This document shows positions 10,151 to 19,219 of a stretch of 64,000 nucleotides of DNA, piece after piece. Below the pieces are notes generated by a model that was given only the letters and a program-made list of their open reading frames with translations, ran no database searches and was not told the origin of the DNA. Both the position numbers and the translations under genes were made by a program. The DNA is from Lachnospiraceae bacterium. Lineage in GTDB: Bacteria > Bacillota > Clostridia > Lachnospirales > Lachnospiraceae. The stretch covers positions 1,797,501 to 1,861,500 of the forward strand of contig CP107199.1 of assembly GCA_025758065.1 (NCBI GenBank), in the 5' to 3' direction. The first letter of the stretch is position 1, and each line of letters begins with the position of its first letter.

Positions 10151-10927
10151 ATGAAACTTATTATTCAGTCAGATGACCTTGGAATCACAGAAGCTGTCAG
10201 CTGTGGCATTGCCCGTGCAGCAAGAGAGGGAGCAATTACCTGTACAGGATTGTTTTCTAATATGCCTGCAGCACCATTTGCAGTAGAACTGATGAAGCCT
10301 TATCCGCAGATCTGCCTGGGGGAGGATATTAATCTGGTTGCAGGGCGCCCTTGTGCAGATCCAGAAAAAGTACCATCTCTGGTACAGAAAAATGGTTTAT
10401 TTCTGACTTCTGGCATGCACTGGGCCATTGATCAGAAAGATGGTGATCAGAACCATGTTAAATATGAAGATTGTCTGACAGAAACAGAGGCACAGGTTCT
10501 AAGGTTTAAGGAATTGACAGGAAAGTTTCCGGAATATCTCCATGGACATTCCTACAGTACTCCGGCAACCTGGGCTGCAATGGAAGCAATAGGAAGAAAA
10601 TACAGTATCCCCTTGGTGAAGGAGATGCACAAACGATTTGGAATCATAAGACCTTCTAGAAACTGGAATAAAAAGCCATTTCCACTGGAGGATCAGATCA
10701 AGGCAGATTTGACAGAATGTGTGATTGGAGATCAGGAATTTCTGAACAATCCGATTAGCTTTTTGGGAACGCACTGTGGTTACGTAGATCATGAACTTTT
10801 CCAGGTAAGTACTTATACTCTGATTCGTAATCAGGATCTGGCAGCTGTTACCAGTGAACGGTTTAAACAATGGATTCAGGAAAATAATATTGAACTGATC
10901 AGCTATCGGGATCTGAAAGGAATGTAA
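10151..10927 (+). CDS. ChbG/YdjC-family carbohydrate deacetylase
   Basis: 258 residues. The family signature is IQSDDLGIT at residues 4-12 (metal-binding aspartates), with LHGHSYSTPA near 132 and GTHCGYVDHEL near 207 providing metal-binding histidines. ChbG removes an acetyl group from chitooligosaccharide 6-phosphates in other bacteria. Its presence next to a NagA-like enzyme inside a PTS operon suggests an acetylated di- or oligosaccharide substrate, which is inference. Confidence 0.85.
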   Translation: MKLIIQSDDLGITEAVSCGIARAAREGAITCTGLFSNMPAAPFAVELMKPYPQICLGEDINLVAGRPCADPEKVPSLVQKNGLFLTSGMHWAIDQKDGDQNHVKYEDCLTETEAQVLRFKELTGKFPEYLHGHSYSTPATWAAMEAIGRKYSIPLVKEMHKRFGIIRPSRNWNKKPFPLEDQIKADLTECVIGDQEFLNNPISFLGTHCGYVDHELFQVSTYTLIRNQDLAAVTSERFKQWIQENNIELISYRDLKGM

Positions 10928-10931
10928 TAGT

Positions 10932-11345
10932 ATGACAAAATTTTTTCTGTCTTCTCATGGACATCTTGCAAGTGGTTTAGCAAGTTCTTTGGATATTCTG
11001 TTAGGAGGCCATGATAAAGTAACCGTATTTGATGCTTATGTGGATGAGAAATCTTTAAATGATGCATTGGATGCTTTTTTCCAGACTGTAGGGGAAGATG
11101 ATCAGGTGATTCTTCTTTCAGATATGTATGGAGGAAGTGTCAACAGCACAATGTATACCTATCTGGAACACCCAAATACTACGCTGATAGCAGGTGTAAA
11201 CCTGGCGTTGGTGATCGGTCTGACGATTTTGGAAGGCGATATCAGCCGTGAAATGCTGGAATCTGTGATTGAGCAGTCAAAAGATGCGATTCGGATCGTA
11301 AATCTGGAAGAAAGCGAAACAACACAAGAAGACGACCTGTTTTGA
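10932..11345 (+). CDS. PTS mannose-family IIA component
   Basis: 137 residues; N-terminal FFLSSHGHLASG contains the phosphoacceptor histidine (His9 by family position), and LLSDMYGGSVNS matches the conserved D-x-x-GG-S region. IIA accepts phosphate from HPr and donates to IIB. Starts 4 bp after the ChbG-like gene, and is the last gene of the operon before a strong terminator. Confidence 0.93.
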   Translation: MTKFFLSSHGHLASGLASSLDILLGGHDKVTVFDAYVDEKSLNDALDAFFQTVGEDDQVILLSDMYGGSVNSTMYTYLEHPNTTLIAGVNLALVIGLTILEGDISREMLESVIEQSKDAIRIVNLEESETTQEDDLF

Positions 11346-11403
11346 GAATCTGCAGATAGTAGATAAAATCAAATAACAGGTAAAATCCAAAGAATAATAA
11401 CAT

Positions 11404-11464
11404 GGATCATAAAATGGACTGTCAGTACTATGACGGTCCATTTTATGATCCGTTCTGCTTTTTT
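11404..11464 (+). terminator. Terminator of the PTS operon
   Basis: A near-perfect stem GGATCATAAAATGGACTGTC with GACGGTCCATTTTATGATCC (11404-11451), then a T-rich tail ending in TTTTTT at 11459-11464. The remaining spacer to nrdD (about 280 bp) shows no gene. Confidence 0.88.
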
Positions 11465-11685
11465 AATGTTCAAATTCTCGTTAAAATAGTGCTTTACATT
11501 CCCGGGATTTAGTGGGATAATAGCTGGGCGGTCGGCAGATACCGGGTAATAAGACAAAGATATTCTATAAGATACTCTAATAAACAAATGATTAAAATAA
11601 CGGGCAATAGTTGCCGTTGTCTGAATTCTTTTATTTTCTATTTTTCCCTTTTCAAGAACTGATTTTTGTAGTAGTATAGTACTTG

Positions 11686-11701
11686 GCACTAGATATAGTG
11701 A
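11686..11701 (+). promoter_or_regulatory. Candidate NrdR box upstream of nrdD
   Basis: GCACTAGATATAGTGA resembles the NrdR consensus (ACACTATATATAGTGT-like) and lies 48 bp before the nrdD start. A weaker match AGTAGTATAGTACTTG abuts it at 11670-11685. Spacing between the two is not the usual helical-turn multiple, so this is tentative. Confidence 0.35.
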
Positions 11702-11749
11702 GTGTGGTTAAAAAAACAACAATATTTTGTGCATGAGTGAGGGATAGTA

Positions 11750-13939
11750 ATGAATGTTGAAGTAAAAACGAATGTAATTAAAAGAAATGGTGAAGAGGTC
11801 CATTTTAATTCACAGAAGATCGTAAATGCAGTGCATAAGGCGAATGAAGAAGTGGACAGACTGCATCAGATGAATGACTATCAGATCAGAGCAATTGCAG
11901 ACAGCATTGCCCATAAGGTTCAGGAGTCAACTCATGCTGTAAATGTAGAAGATATTCAGGATATGGTGGAAACCGGCATCATGGCCATGAGAGGATATGA
12001 AGTAGCGCAGAAATATGTGCGTTATCGTTACAAGAGGGAACTGACACGTAAGTCAAATACAACGGACAATGGAATTCTGTCACTTCTTGACAATATTAAT
12101 GAAGAGGTAAACCAGGAAAATTCCAATAAAAACCCGGTGATCAACTCTACTCAGCGTGATTATATGGCAGGTGAGGTGAGCAAGGATCTTTCCCGCCGTG
12201 TACTTCTCCCTGAGAAAATCGTAAGAGCCCATGAGGAAGGCATTATCCATTTCCACGATACAGATTATTTTGCCCAGAGAGAGCATAACTGTGATCTGAT
12301 CAACCTGGAAGATATGCTTCAGAATGGTACTGTTATCAGTGAGACACTGATCGAGAAGCCACACAGCTTCTTTACTGCATGTAATGTAACTACCCAGATC
12401 GTTGCCCAGGTTGCCAGCAACCAGTATGGCGGACAGTCCTTTACTCTGGCTCATCTGGCGCCATTTGTGGACATCAGCAGAAAGAAGATCCGCAAAAATG
12501 TGATCGAAGAGAGAAAAGAATGCGGCGAATCAATGGATGAGGCGATCATTGATAAGGTGACAGAGCGCAGACTGAGAGAGGAAGTAAAGAGCGGTATCCA
12601 GACCATACAGTACCAGCTGATCACATTGATGACCTGTAATGGACAGGCACCGTTTGTAACTGTATTTATGTACCTGGATGAGGTGCCGGAAGGACAGACA
12701 CGTAAGGATCTTGCTATGATCATCGAGGAAGTCATGGTACAGCGTATGCAGGGAGTAAAGAACGAAAAAGGTGTATGGATCACACCAGCATTTCCGAAGC
12801 TGATTTATGTGCTGGATGAGGATAATATTTCCGAGGATGCTCCATACTGGTATTTGACAGAATTAGCTGCTAAATGTACTGCAAAGCGTATGGTGCCGGA
12901 TTATATTTCCGCAAAGATCATGAAAGAGTTAAAGCAGGGGGACGTTTATCCATGTATGGGATGCCGGTCTTTCCTGACAGTAGAAGATTCCCAGAGAAAT
13001 GCTGATGGCAGCCATAAATATTATGGACGTTTCAATCAGGGCGTGGTTACTATCAATCTGGTGGACGTGGCATGTTCTTCTGAGGGCGATATGGACCGTT
13101 TCTGGGCGATATTAGATGAACGCCTGGAATTATGCCATGAAGCTCTTAGATGCCGTCATGAGCGCCTTTTAGGCACGATTTCCGACGTTGCACCGATCCT
13201 GTGGCAGAATGGTGCCCTGGCAAGACTGAAAAAGGGAGAGAAGATAGATAAACTTCTGTTTAACGGATATTCTACTATTTCACTGGGATATGCAGGACTC
13301 TATGAAATGTGTATGAGAATGCTCGGAAAATCCCATACAGATCCGGAGGCACGCCCATTTGCATTAAAAGTAATGCAGCACTTAAATGATAAGTGTAAAG
13401 AGTGGAAAGCAGCTGAGAACATCAGCTATTCTGTATACGGAACTCCTATGGAATCCACTACTTATAAGTTTGCAAAATGTCTGCAGAAGCGTTTTGGCAT
13501 TATACCGGGAGTGACAGATAAGAACTATATCACCAATAGCTACCATGTACATGTATCTGAGCAGATCGATGCGTTCAGCAAGCTGAAATTTGAGTCTGAT
13601 TTCCAGAAGCTGTCACCAGGTGGTGCTGTAAGTTACGTGGAAGTTCCAAATATGCAGAACAATATTCCGGCGGTGCTCTCTGTTATGAAGTTTATTTATA
13701 ATAATATCATGTATGCGGAGCTAAATACAAAGAGCGATTACTGCGAATGCTGCGGTTATGATGGGGAAATGATCATCAAAGATGATGAGTCCGGAAAACT
13801 GGTCTGGGAGTGCCCGAATTGCGGAAACAAAGATCAGAATAAGATGTTCGTAGCCAGAAGAACCTGCGGATATATTGGAACACAGTTCTGGAATCAGGGA
13901 AGGACACAGGAGATCCGGGACAGAGTGCTGCATCTGTAA
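11750..13939 (+). CDS. nrdD: Anaerobic ribonucleoside-triphosphate reductase, large subunit
   Basis: 729 residues. An N-terminal ATP-cone (VIKRNGEEVHFNSQKI, about 9-95) gives allosteric control; the body is a glycyl-radical barrel; the C-terminus has a zinc site (CECCG ... CPNC) and the glycyl radical loop RRTCGYIGT with the radical glycine near 707, followed by NQGR. It reduces ribonucleoside triphosphates to deoxy forms without oxygen and needs an activase, encoded here at 18515 rather than directly downstream. Length is normal for the family. A candidate NrdR box lies upstream. Confidence 0.96.
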   Translation: MNVEVKTNVIKRNGEEVHFNSQKIVNAVHKANEEVDRLHQMNDYQIRAIADSIAHKVQESTHAVNVEDIQDMVETGIMAMRGYEVAQKYVRYRYKRELTRKSNTTDNGILSLLDNINEEVNQENSNKNPVINSTQRDYMAGEVSKDLSRRVLLPEKIVRAHEEGIIHFHDTDYFAQREHNCDLINLEDMLQNGTVISETLIEKPHSFFTACNVTTQIVAQVASNQYGGQSFTLAHLAPFVDISRKKIRKNVIEERKECGESMDEAIIDKVTERRLREEVKSGIQTIQYQLITLMTCNGQAPFVTVFMYLDEVPEGQTRKDLAMIIEEVMVQRMQGVKNEKGVWITPAFPKLIYVLDEDNISEDAPYWYLTELAAKCTAKRMVPDYISAKIMKELKQGDVYPCMGCRSFLTVEDSQRNADGSHKYYGRFNQGVVTINLVDVACSSEGDMDRFWAILDERLELCHEALRCRHERLLGTISDVAPILWQNGALARLKKGEKIDKLLFNGYSTISLGYAGLYEMCMRMLGKSHTDPEARPFALKVMQHLNDKCKEWKAAENISYSVYGTPMESTTYKFAKCLQKRFGIIPGVTDKNYITNSYHVHVSEQIDAFSKLKFESDFQKLSPGGAVSYVEVPNMQNNIPAVLSVMKFIYNNIMYAELNTKSDYCECCGYDGEMIIKDDESGKLVWECPNCGNKDQNKMFVARRTCGYIGTQFWNQGRTQEIRDRVLHL

Positions 13940-14035
13940 AATTGAATTTTGAGTCATGTAACATCTTATCCCGAAATTTTTTCCGGGAAATAAGCAAATC
14001 TTTTCACATAATCCGAAAGCTATAATTTTTAAAGA

Positions 14036-14069
14036 GAAGTCTCAGAAGAAATTCCGGGGCTTCTTTTTT
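14036..14069 (+). terminator. Terminator after nrdD
   Basis: GAAGTCTC pairs with GGGGCTTC (with G-T pairs) across a 12-base loop and is followed by TTTTTT. It separates nrdD from the hydrogenase operon. Confidence 0.7.
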
Positions 14070-14096
14070 CTTGCGTTATTATTTTTATTGAGAATT

Positions 14097-14125
14097 TTGT
14101 CAAAAAAATATCAATTAGCACTATG
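14097..14125 (+). promoter_or_regulatory. Candidate promoter of hydrogenase operon
   Basis: TTGTCA (14097-14102), 17-bp spacer, ACTATG (14120-14125). The -10 is imperfect, so this is a moderate match. It precedes the palindrome at 14141. Confidence 0.4.
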
Positions 14126-14140
14126 CACAAAACATTTTCT

Positions 14141-14162
14141 CATGTATAATTGATTATACATG
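14141..14162. promoter_or_regulatory. 22-bp palindrome, candidate operator or leader hairpin
   Basis: CATGTATAAT and its exact complement ATTATACATG flank TG. The palindrome ends 23 bp before the first hydrogenase start codon and contains a TATAAT hexamer, and is bracketed by two copies of ATGCACAAAA (14123-14132 and 14165-14174). This arrangement suggests a regulator binding site, but the regulator is unknown. Confidence 0.45.
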
Positions 14163-14185
14163 AAATGCACAAAAGGAGGGGTACA

Positions 14186-14668
14186 ATGTTAGATACATCT
14201 TATTATGAGAAGACAGACCAGATCATTGCACAGTATAGCTGTGAAGAAAAATCCCTGATTCCTATTATCCAGGGGATCCAGGAGGAATATCGTTATCTGC
14301 CGCCGGAGCTTCTGACCTATGTTGCGGGGAAACTGGGAATCTCAGAGGCAAAGGCTTACAGTGTGGCAAGCTTTTACGAGAATTTCTCTTTTGAGGCAAA
14401 GGGGAAGTATGTGATCAAGGTATGTGACGGAACGGCCTGTCATGTGCGTAAGTCTATTCCTATTTTAGAAGGACTTTACAAGGAACTGGGGCTTGGAAAG
14501 AAGAAGCATACTACAGATGACCAGCTGTTTACTGTGGAAACAGTTTCATGTCTGGGAGCATGTGGACTGGCACCTGCCGTAATGGTCAATGATGAAGTAC
14601 ATCCGAAAATGACACCGGAGAAAATGAGTGAACTGATCGCAAAGTTGCGGGAGGATGAGAAGGTATGA
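14186..14668 (+). CDS. NADP/NAD-dependent hydrogenase NuoE-like subunit ([2Fe-2S])
   Basis: 160 residues from the ATG at 14186, preceded by AAAAGGAGGGG; an upstream in-frame ATG at 14162 lacks such a site. A helical N-terminal domain is followed by a thioredoxin-like fold with four cysteines: CDGTACH near 91-97 and VSCLGACGLAP near 130-140, which bind one [2Fe-2S] cluster. It is the NuoE/HydC/HndA-like small subunit of trimeric electron-bifurcating [FeFe] hydrogenases. Its stop overlaps the next start by 4 bp (ATGAGG overlap), so translation is coupled. Confidence 0.93.
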   Translation: MLDTSYYEKTDQIIAQYSCEEKSLIPIIQGIQEEYRYLPPELLTYVAGKLGISEAKAYSVASFYENFSFEAKGKYVIKVCDGTACHVRKSIPILEGLYKELGLGKKKHTTDDQLFTVETVSCLGACGLAPAVMVNDEVHPKMTPEKMSELIAKLREDEKV

Positions 14669-16533
14669 GGATAGAAAACAGGATGCAGCTCAAGTTATGG
14701 AGAGAAGAATGTAAGGAAAAACACCAGAAGGAGACCTGCAGGATCCTGATCTGCGGCGGAACGGGATGTCTGGCAGGCGGTTCTGATAAGATTTATGCCC
14801 GTCTGAAGGAAATGACGGCTCATATGGATAATGTATCTGTTAAGATCGGGGAAGAGATTGCCCATGTGGGACTTAAGATGAGCGGATGCCATGGTTTCTG
14901 TGAAATGGGACCATTGGTACGTATTGAGCCGTATAATTACCTGTATTTGAAGGTAAAGTTAGAAGACTGCGAGGAAATATTTGAGAAGACAGTTCTTCAC
15001 GGCGAGCCGGTCAAACGGCTGATGTATGAGGATAATGGCCGTGTATATGAAACTCAGGAAGAAATCCCGTTTTATGCAAAACAGACCCGTCTGGTGCTTA
15101 AAAACTGCGGACATATTGATGCAGAGCATATTGAGGATGCCATAGCAGTGGGGGCATATGAAGCCTTTGAAAAAGCTGTTTTTGAAATGACACCGGAAGC
15201 AGTGATAAAGACTGTGACAGATGCCGGACTTCGCGGACGAGGCGGAGCAGGTTTCCCGGCAGGAAAGAAATGGTCCCAGGTGGCAGGCCAGAAGGAAACA
15301 GTACGTTATGTGGTCTGCAATGGTGATGAGGGCGATCCGGGTGCATTTATGGATCGAAGTGTTATGGAAGGCGACCCGCACCGTATGATCGAAGGAATGA
15401 TGCTGGCAGCTTATGCAGTACGGGCCCAGGAAGGTTATATTTATGTCCGTGCAGAATATCCGCTGGCTGTGCGCAGACTGCAGATCGCCATTGCCCAGGC
15501 AGAAGAAAAAGGATTGTTAGGTGATAATATCCTTGGAACAGGCTTTAATTTCAAACTGCATATCAACCGGGGCGCAGGAGCCTTTGTATGCGGTGAAGGA
15601 TCTGCCCTGACAGCTTCTATTGAAGGTAAGCGGGGTATGCCAAGAGTAAAGCCGCCAAGAACTGTAGAACAGGGCTTATGGGGCAAACCAACTGTATTAA
15701 ATAATGTGGAAACCTATGCCAATGTACCTATGATCATTAAAAATGGAGCAAACTGGTACAGTCGTATTGGTACTCCGCAAAGCCCGGGAACTAAGGCATT
15801 TGCCCTTACCGGTAATGTTAAGAATACAGGTCTTATTGAAGTTCCTATGGGAATCAGCCTGAGAGAGATCATTTTTGATATTGGCGGCGGCATTAAGGAT
15901 AATAAAAAGTTTAAAGCTGTGCAGATCGGTGGTCCTTCCGGCGGCTGTCTGGTAGAGTCACAGCTTGACAGCAAAATGGATTTTGATTCCCTTTCAAAGA
16001 TCGATGCCATGATCGGATCAGGTGGTCTGGTTGTTATGGACGAAGATACCTGTATGGTAGAAGTTGCCCGGTTCTTTATGAATTTTACCCAGAGAGAAAG
16101 CTGCGGAAAATGTGTTCCATGCCGTGAGGGAACAAAGAGAATGCTGGAAATCTTAGAGCGCATTGTTGCTGGAAACGGGGAATTGAGCGATTTAGATGAA
16201 CTGGAAGAGCTGGCTGACATGATCGAAAATACTGCCCTTTGCGGTCTGGGAAAGAGTGCGCCGAAACCGGTAATCAGTACCATTCATGCGTTCCGCAAAG
16301 AATATGAGGAACACATTGTGGATAAGAAATGCCGGGCTCATGTCTGTTCCGGGCTCCGGGTATTTAAGATCGATCCTGATAAGTGTAAGGGCTGCTCAAA
16401 GTGTGCAAGAAATTGTCCGGTAAGTGCTATTTCCGGAAAGGTGAAATCACCATTTGTGATTGATAATGAAAAATGTATTAAGTGCGGAAGCTGTATGGAC
16501 AACTGTGCTTTTGGCGCTATCTATACAGAGTAG
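14665..16533 (+). CDS. Hydrogenase NuoF-like flavoprotein subunit
   Basis: 622 residues. Order: thioredoxin-like [2Fe-2S] domain (about 20-125, cysteines in CGGTGCLAGG and SGCHGFCEMG), FMN/NADH-binding domain (GRGGAGFPAGKKW near 191; GDEGDPGAFMDRSVMEGDPHR split near 222-242), SLBB domain, four-cysteine [4Fe-4S] motif ESCGKCVPC near 479, and two C-terminal ferredoxin [4Fe-4S] motifs (CKGCSKCARNCP and CIKCGSCMDNC). This is the HydB/HndC-type subunit that exchanges electrons with NAD(P)H in the bifurcating complex. Middle gene of a three-gene operon. Confidence 0.95.
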   Translation: MRIENRMQLKLWREECKEKHQKETCRILICGGTGCLAGGSDKIYARLKEMTAHMDNVSVKIGEEIAHVGLKMSGCHGFCEMGPLVRIEPYNYLYLKVKLEDCEEIFEKTVLHGEPVKRLMYEDNGRVYETQEEIPFYAKQTRLVLKNCGHIDAEHIEDAIAVGAYEAFEKAVFEMTPEAVIKTVTDAGLRGRGGAGFPAGKKWSQVAGQKETVRYVVCNGDEGDPGAFMDRSVMEGDPHRMIEGMMLAAYAVRAQEGYIYVRAEYPLAVRRLQIAIAQAEEKGLLGDNILGTGFNFKLHINRGAGAFVCGEGSALTASIEGKRGMPRVKPPRTVEQGLWGKPTVLNNVETYANVPMIIKNGANWYSRIGTPQSPGTKAFALTGNVKNTGLIEVPMGISLREIIFDIGGGIKDNKKFKAVQIGGPSGGCLVESQLDSKMDFDSLSKIDAMIGSGGLVVMDEDTCMVEVARFFMNFTQRESCGKCVPCREGTKRMLEILERIVAGNGELSDLDELEELADMIENTALCGLGKSAPKPVISTIHAFRKEYEEHIVDKKCRAHVCSGLRVFKIDPDKCKGCSKCARNCPVSAISGKVKSPFVIDNEKCIKCGSCMDNCAFGAIYTE

Positions 16534-16548
16534 GGAGGACGGAAATTT

Positions 16549-18243
16549 ATGGGAATTATGACGATTGACGGACAATCCATTGAATTTACAGATGAACCCA
16601 ATGTATTGTCAGTAATAAGAAAAGCCGGGATCGATATCCCTACATTGTGCTATCATTCAGAATTATCTATATACGGTGCCTGCCGTCTTTGTACAGTGGA
16701 AAATGACAGGGGGAAAACATTTGCTTCCTGTTCTGAAAAACCAAAGGACGGAATGGTAGTCTATACTAATACACCAAGACTGATGCGTTACCGCAAGCTG
16801 ATCCTGGAGCTGCTTTTGGCAGCCCACTGCAGAGACTGTACTACCTGTATTAAGAGCGGTGAATGTCATTTACAGGAGCTGGCTCACCGTATGGGTGTTC
16901 ATGAGATACGCTTTGAGAATGTAAGGGAGCAGCAGCCTATTGATACCAGTTCACATGCCATTATCAGGGATCCGAATAAATGTATCCTTTGCGGTGACTG
17001 TGTAAGAATGTGTGACAATGTGCAGAATATCAATGCCATTGATTTTGCATACCGCGGAACAGAAGCCCAGGTAATGCCTGCTTTTAATAAAAAGATTGCA
17101 GAAACAGACTGTGTTGGCTGTGGACAGTGCCGTGTTGTCTGTCCTACAGGTGCGATCAGTATCCGCACCAATATAGATGAAGTATGGGAAGCACTGGCTG
17201 ACAAAAATACAAAGGTGATCGCACAGATCGCTCCTGCGGTACGTGTGGCTATTGGAGATCATTTTGGCTATGCAAAGGGCGAAAATGTAATGGGTAAGCT
17301 GGTAGGTGTGCTTCACAGACTGGGCTTTGATGAGGTTTATGATACTTCTTACGGTGCAGACCTGACAGTTGTGGAAGAGTCCAAGGAGTTTATTGAACGG
17401 TTTACTTCCGGTCAGAAAATGCCATTGTTTACATCCTGCTGTCCTGCATGGGTGAAATATTGTGAAACAAAATATCCGGAATTTGTGCCAAATCTTTCTA
17501 CCTGCCGCTCTCCACAGCAGATGTTTGGAGCTGTGGTCCGTGAATATTATAAGGATCCGGAGAAGAACGAAGGAAAGAAGATCGTATCCGTTTCCATTAT
17601 GCCGTGTACGGCAAAGAAGGAGGAAATCCTGCGGCCGGAGTCCTTTACAAATGGCAAGCAGGATGTGGATTATGTGCTGACTACAACGGAAGTGGTAAGG
17701 ATGATCCGTAAGTCCGGTATTGTATTTGACCGGGTGGAGATCGAGGCTGCGGATGTACCATTTGGCATCGGTTCCGGAAGCGGTGTTATCTTTGGTGTTA
17801 CAGGCGGTGTTACAGAGGCGGTACTTCGCAGACTGCAGCAGGGACACAGTAGAGTAGATATGGAAGCTATTAAAAAAAGCGGTGTCCGGGGCGACGAAGG
17901 TATTAAGACATTGACATATGACTATAATGGAAGGGAGATCCGGGCAGCTGTGGTAAATGGTCTGGCAAATGCAGATAAGCTGCTGCAGAAGATCAAGAAC
18001 CATGAAGAGGAGTATGATTTTGTGGAAATAATGGCGTGCCGCAGAGGCTGTATCATGGGCGGCGGCCAGCCTGTAAATGCAGGACCGAGAACCAGAAAGG
18101 CCAGAATGAAGGGCCTGTATGATACAGATATAAATACCCAGATCAAGAAGTCAAATGAGAACCCGATGATCCTTTCATTGTATGATACTCTGTTAAAGGG
18201 CAAGGAGCATGAATTGCTGCATAGAAACTTTTCAGGGAAATAA
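16549..18243 (+). CDS. [FeFe] hydrogenase catalytic subunit
   Basis: 564 residues. N-terminal [2Fe-2S] ferredoxin domain, a His/Cys-ligated [4Fe-4S] site (HCRDCTTCIKSGEC), two ferredoxin clusters (CILCGDCVRMC and CVGCGQCRVVCP), then the H-cluster domain with all three signatures intact: L1 TSCCPAW (Cys297/Cys298), L2 MPCTAKKEE (Cys353) and L3 EIMACRRGCIMGGGQP (Cys497, Cys501). It makes or consumes H2, here most likely taking electrons from ferredoxin and NADH together through the two upstream subunits. A terminator follows. The maturases HydE, HydF and HydG are not in the window. Confidence 0.97.
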   Translation: MGIMTIDGQSIEFTDEPNVLSVIRKAGIDIPTLCYHSELSIYGACRLCTVENDRGKTFASCSEKPKDGMVVYTNTPRLMRYRKLILELLLAAHCRDCTTCIKSGECHLQELAHRMGVHEIRFENVREQQPIDTSSHAIIRDPNKCILCGDCVRMCDNVQNINAIDFAYRGTEAQVMPAFNKKIAETDCVGCGQCRVVCPTGAISIRTNIDEVWEALADKNTKVIAQIAPAVRVAIGDHFGYAKGENVMGKLVGVLHRLGFDEVYDTSYGADLTVVEESKEFIERFTSGQKMPLFTSCCPAWVKYCETKYPEFVPNLSTCRSPQQMFGAVVREYYKDPEKNEGKKIVSVSIMPCTAKKEEILRPESFTNGKQDVDYVLTTTEVVRMIRKSGIVFDRVEIEAADVPFGIGSGSGVIFGVTGGVTEAVLRRLQQGHSRVDMEAIKKSGVRGDEGIKTLTYDYNGREIRAAVVNGLANADKLLQKIKNHEEEYDFVEIMACRRGCIMGGGQPVNAGPRTRKARMKGLYDTDINTQIKKSNENPMILSLYDTLLKGKEHELLHRNFSGK

Positions 18244-18264
18244 GAGCATGTAAGTGTGGATAAG

Positions 18265-18298
18265 CAGAGTCCGGAAGTATTTTCCGGGCTCTGTTTTT
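18265..18298 (+). terminator. Terminator of hydrogenase operon
   Basis: CAGAGTCCGGAA pairs with TTCCGGGCTCTG across a 5-base loop, followed by TTTTT. Confidence 0.88.
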
Positions 18299-18336
18299 GC
18301 TTGTATGGGGGAATGGTCTGGTGTATACTATAAGAT

Positions 18337-18423
18337 GTACTTTCGGAGCCTTTCATGCACTTGCCTTTGCGACTGACAAAAAATCTTCTCGCAAAATCAA
18401 GTACAAAAAGATTCCGAGAGTAC
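18337..18423. repeat. 87-bp palindromic repeat, copy 1
   Basis: The ends GTACTTTCGGA and TCCGAGAGTAC are inverted copies; inner arms CACTTG/CAAGT and TTGCG/CGCAA also pair, leaving a conserved centre CTGACAAAAAATCTT. A second copy, 87 bp and roughly 88 percent identical by eye, is at 24409-24495. Several differences between copies keep pairing. It sits just after the hydrogenase terminator. Confidence 0.85.
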
Positions 18424-18514
18424 ATTAAAGATAAAAACGCAAGTTTGTATGGGATTTGAGGTCTTTTGATCCTGGTATCATAAAATTATTGTTCAGTAAG
18501 TGGGGGAATGACAG

Positions 18515-19027
18515 ATGAATTATGGAAATATAAAGGAATGTGATATTGCAGATGGTCCAGGCGTAAGAGTGTCTTTATTTGTTTCCGGCTGCCGCCACCA
18601 TTGTAAAGGCTGTTTTAATTCAGAAACCTGGGATTTTCAATATGGCGTTCCTTTTACAGAGGAAACACAGGATAAGATCCTGGAGCTGTTAAAGCCGGGA
18701 TATATCCAGGGCTTTACACTTCTTGGGGGAGAACCCTTTGAACCGGAAAATCAGCAGGTACTTGTCCACCTTTTAAAGAAGATCCGTGAGACTTATCCAC
18801 AAAAAGATATATGGTGTTACAGTGGATATTTATTGGATAAGGATATGCAGCCCGGTGGTGCTGTGTATACAGAATATACAAAAGAGATGCTGAAACAGAT
18901 CGATGTGCTCATAGACGGAGAATTTGTGGAAGCAAAGAAAGACCTGACCCTGATCTTTCGTGGAAGCTCCAATCAGCGGATCATGTGCTTAAAGGATGGG
19001 GAATTTGCAGGTATGTGGCAGAAATAA
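18515..19027 (+). CDS. nrdG: Anaerobic ribonucleotide reductase activating protein (radical SAM)
   Basis: 170 residues, full length. The radical SAM cluster motif CRHHCKGC (Cys26, Cys30, Cys33) and the glycine-rich LLGGEPFEP are intact, and the N-terminus IKECDIADGPGVRVSLFVSGC is typical. It generates the glycyl radical on NrdD using S-adenosylmethionine. Usually nrdG follows nrdD directly; here the hydrogenase operon lies between them. Preceded by GTGGGGG as ribosome site. Confidence 0.94.
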   Translation: MNYGNIKECDIADGPGVRVSLFVSGCRHHCKGCFNSETWDFQYGVPFTEETQDKILELLKPGYIQGFTLLGGEPFEPENQQVLVHLLKKIRETYPQKDIWCYSGYLLDKDMQPGGAVYTEYTKEMLKQIDVLIDGEFVEAKKDLTLIFRGSSNQRIMCLKDGEFAGMWQK

Positions 19028-19219
19028 GTGACAGGTTTGGCGGTCAGTGTTTAAAAAATGGCCCTGAATAGTGGATATTTTGTGAACAGACAGCCACTGA
19101 TGTTGCATAAAAATGAAAGATGAATTATAATAAAGCGTACAAAAACAGACAGTATGAGCGGTTAAGACAGTGCAGGATATGAATAAAAACAAAGCCTGCA
19201 GATGAAAGGAGAATGGGAA

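Noticed and set aside
11670..11701. Pair of NrdR boxes forming a standard double site
   Set aside because: The second box is weak and the centre-to-centre spacing of 16 bp is not the usual multiple, so only one tentative box is reported.
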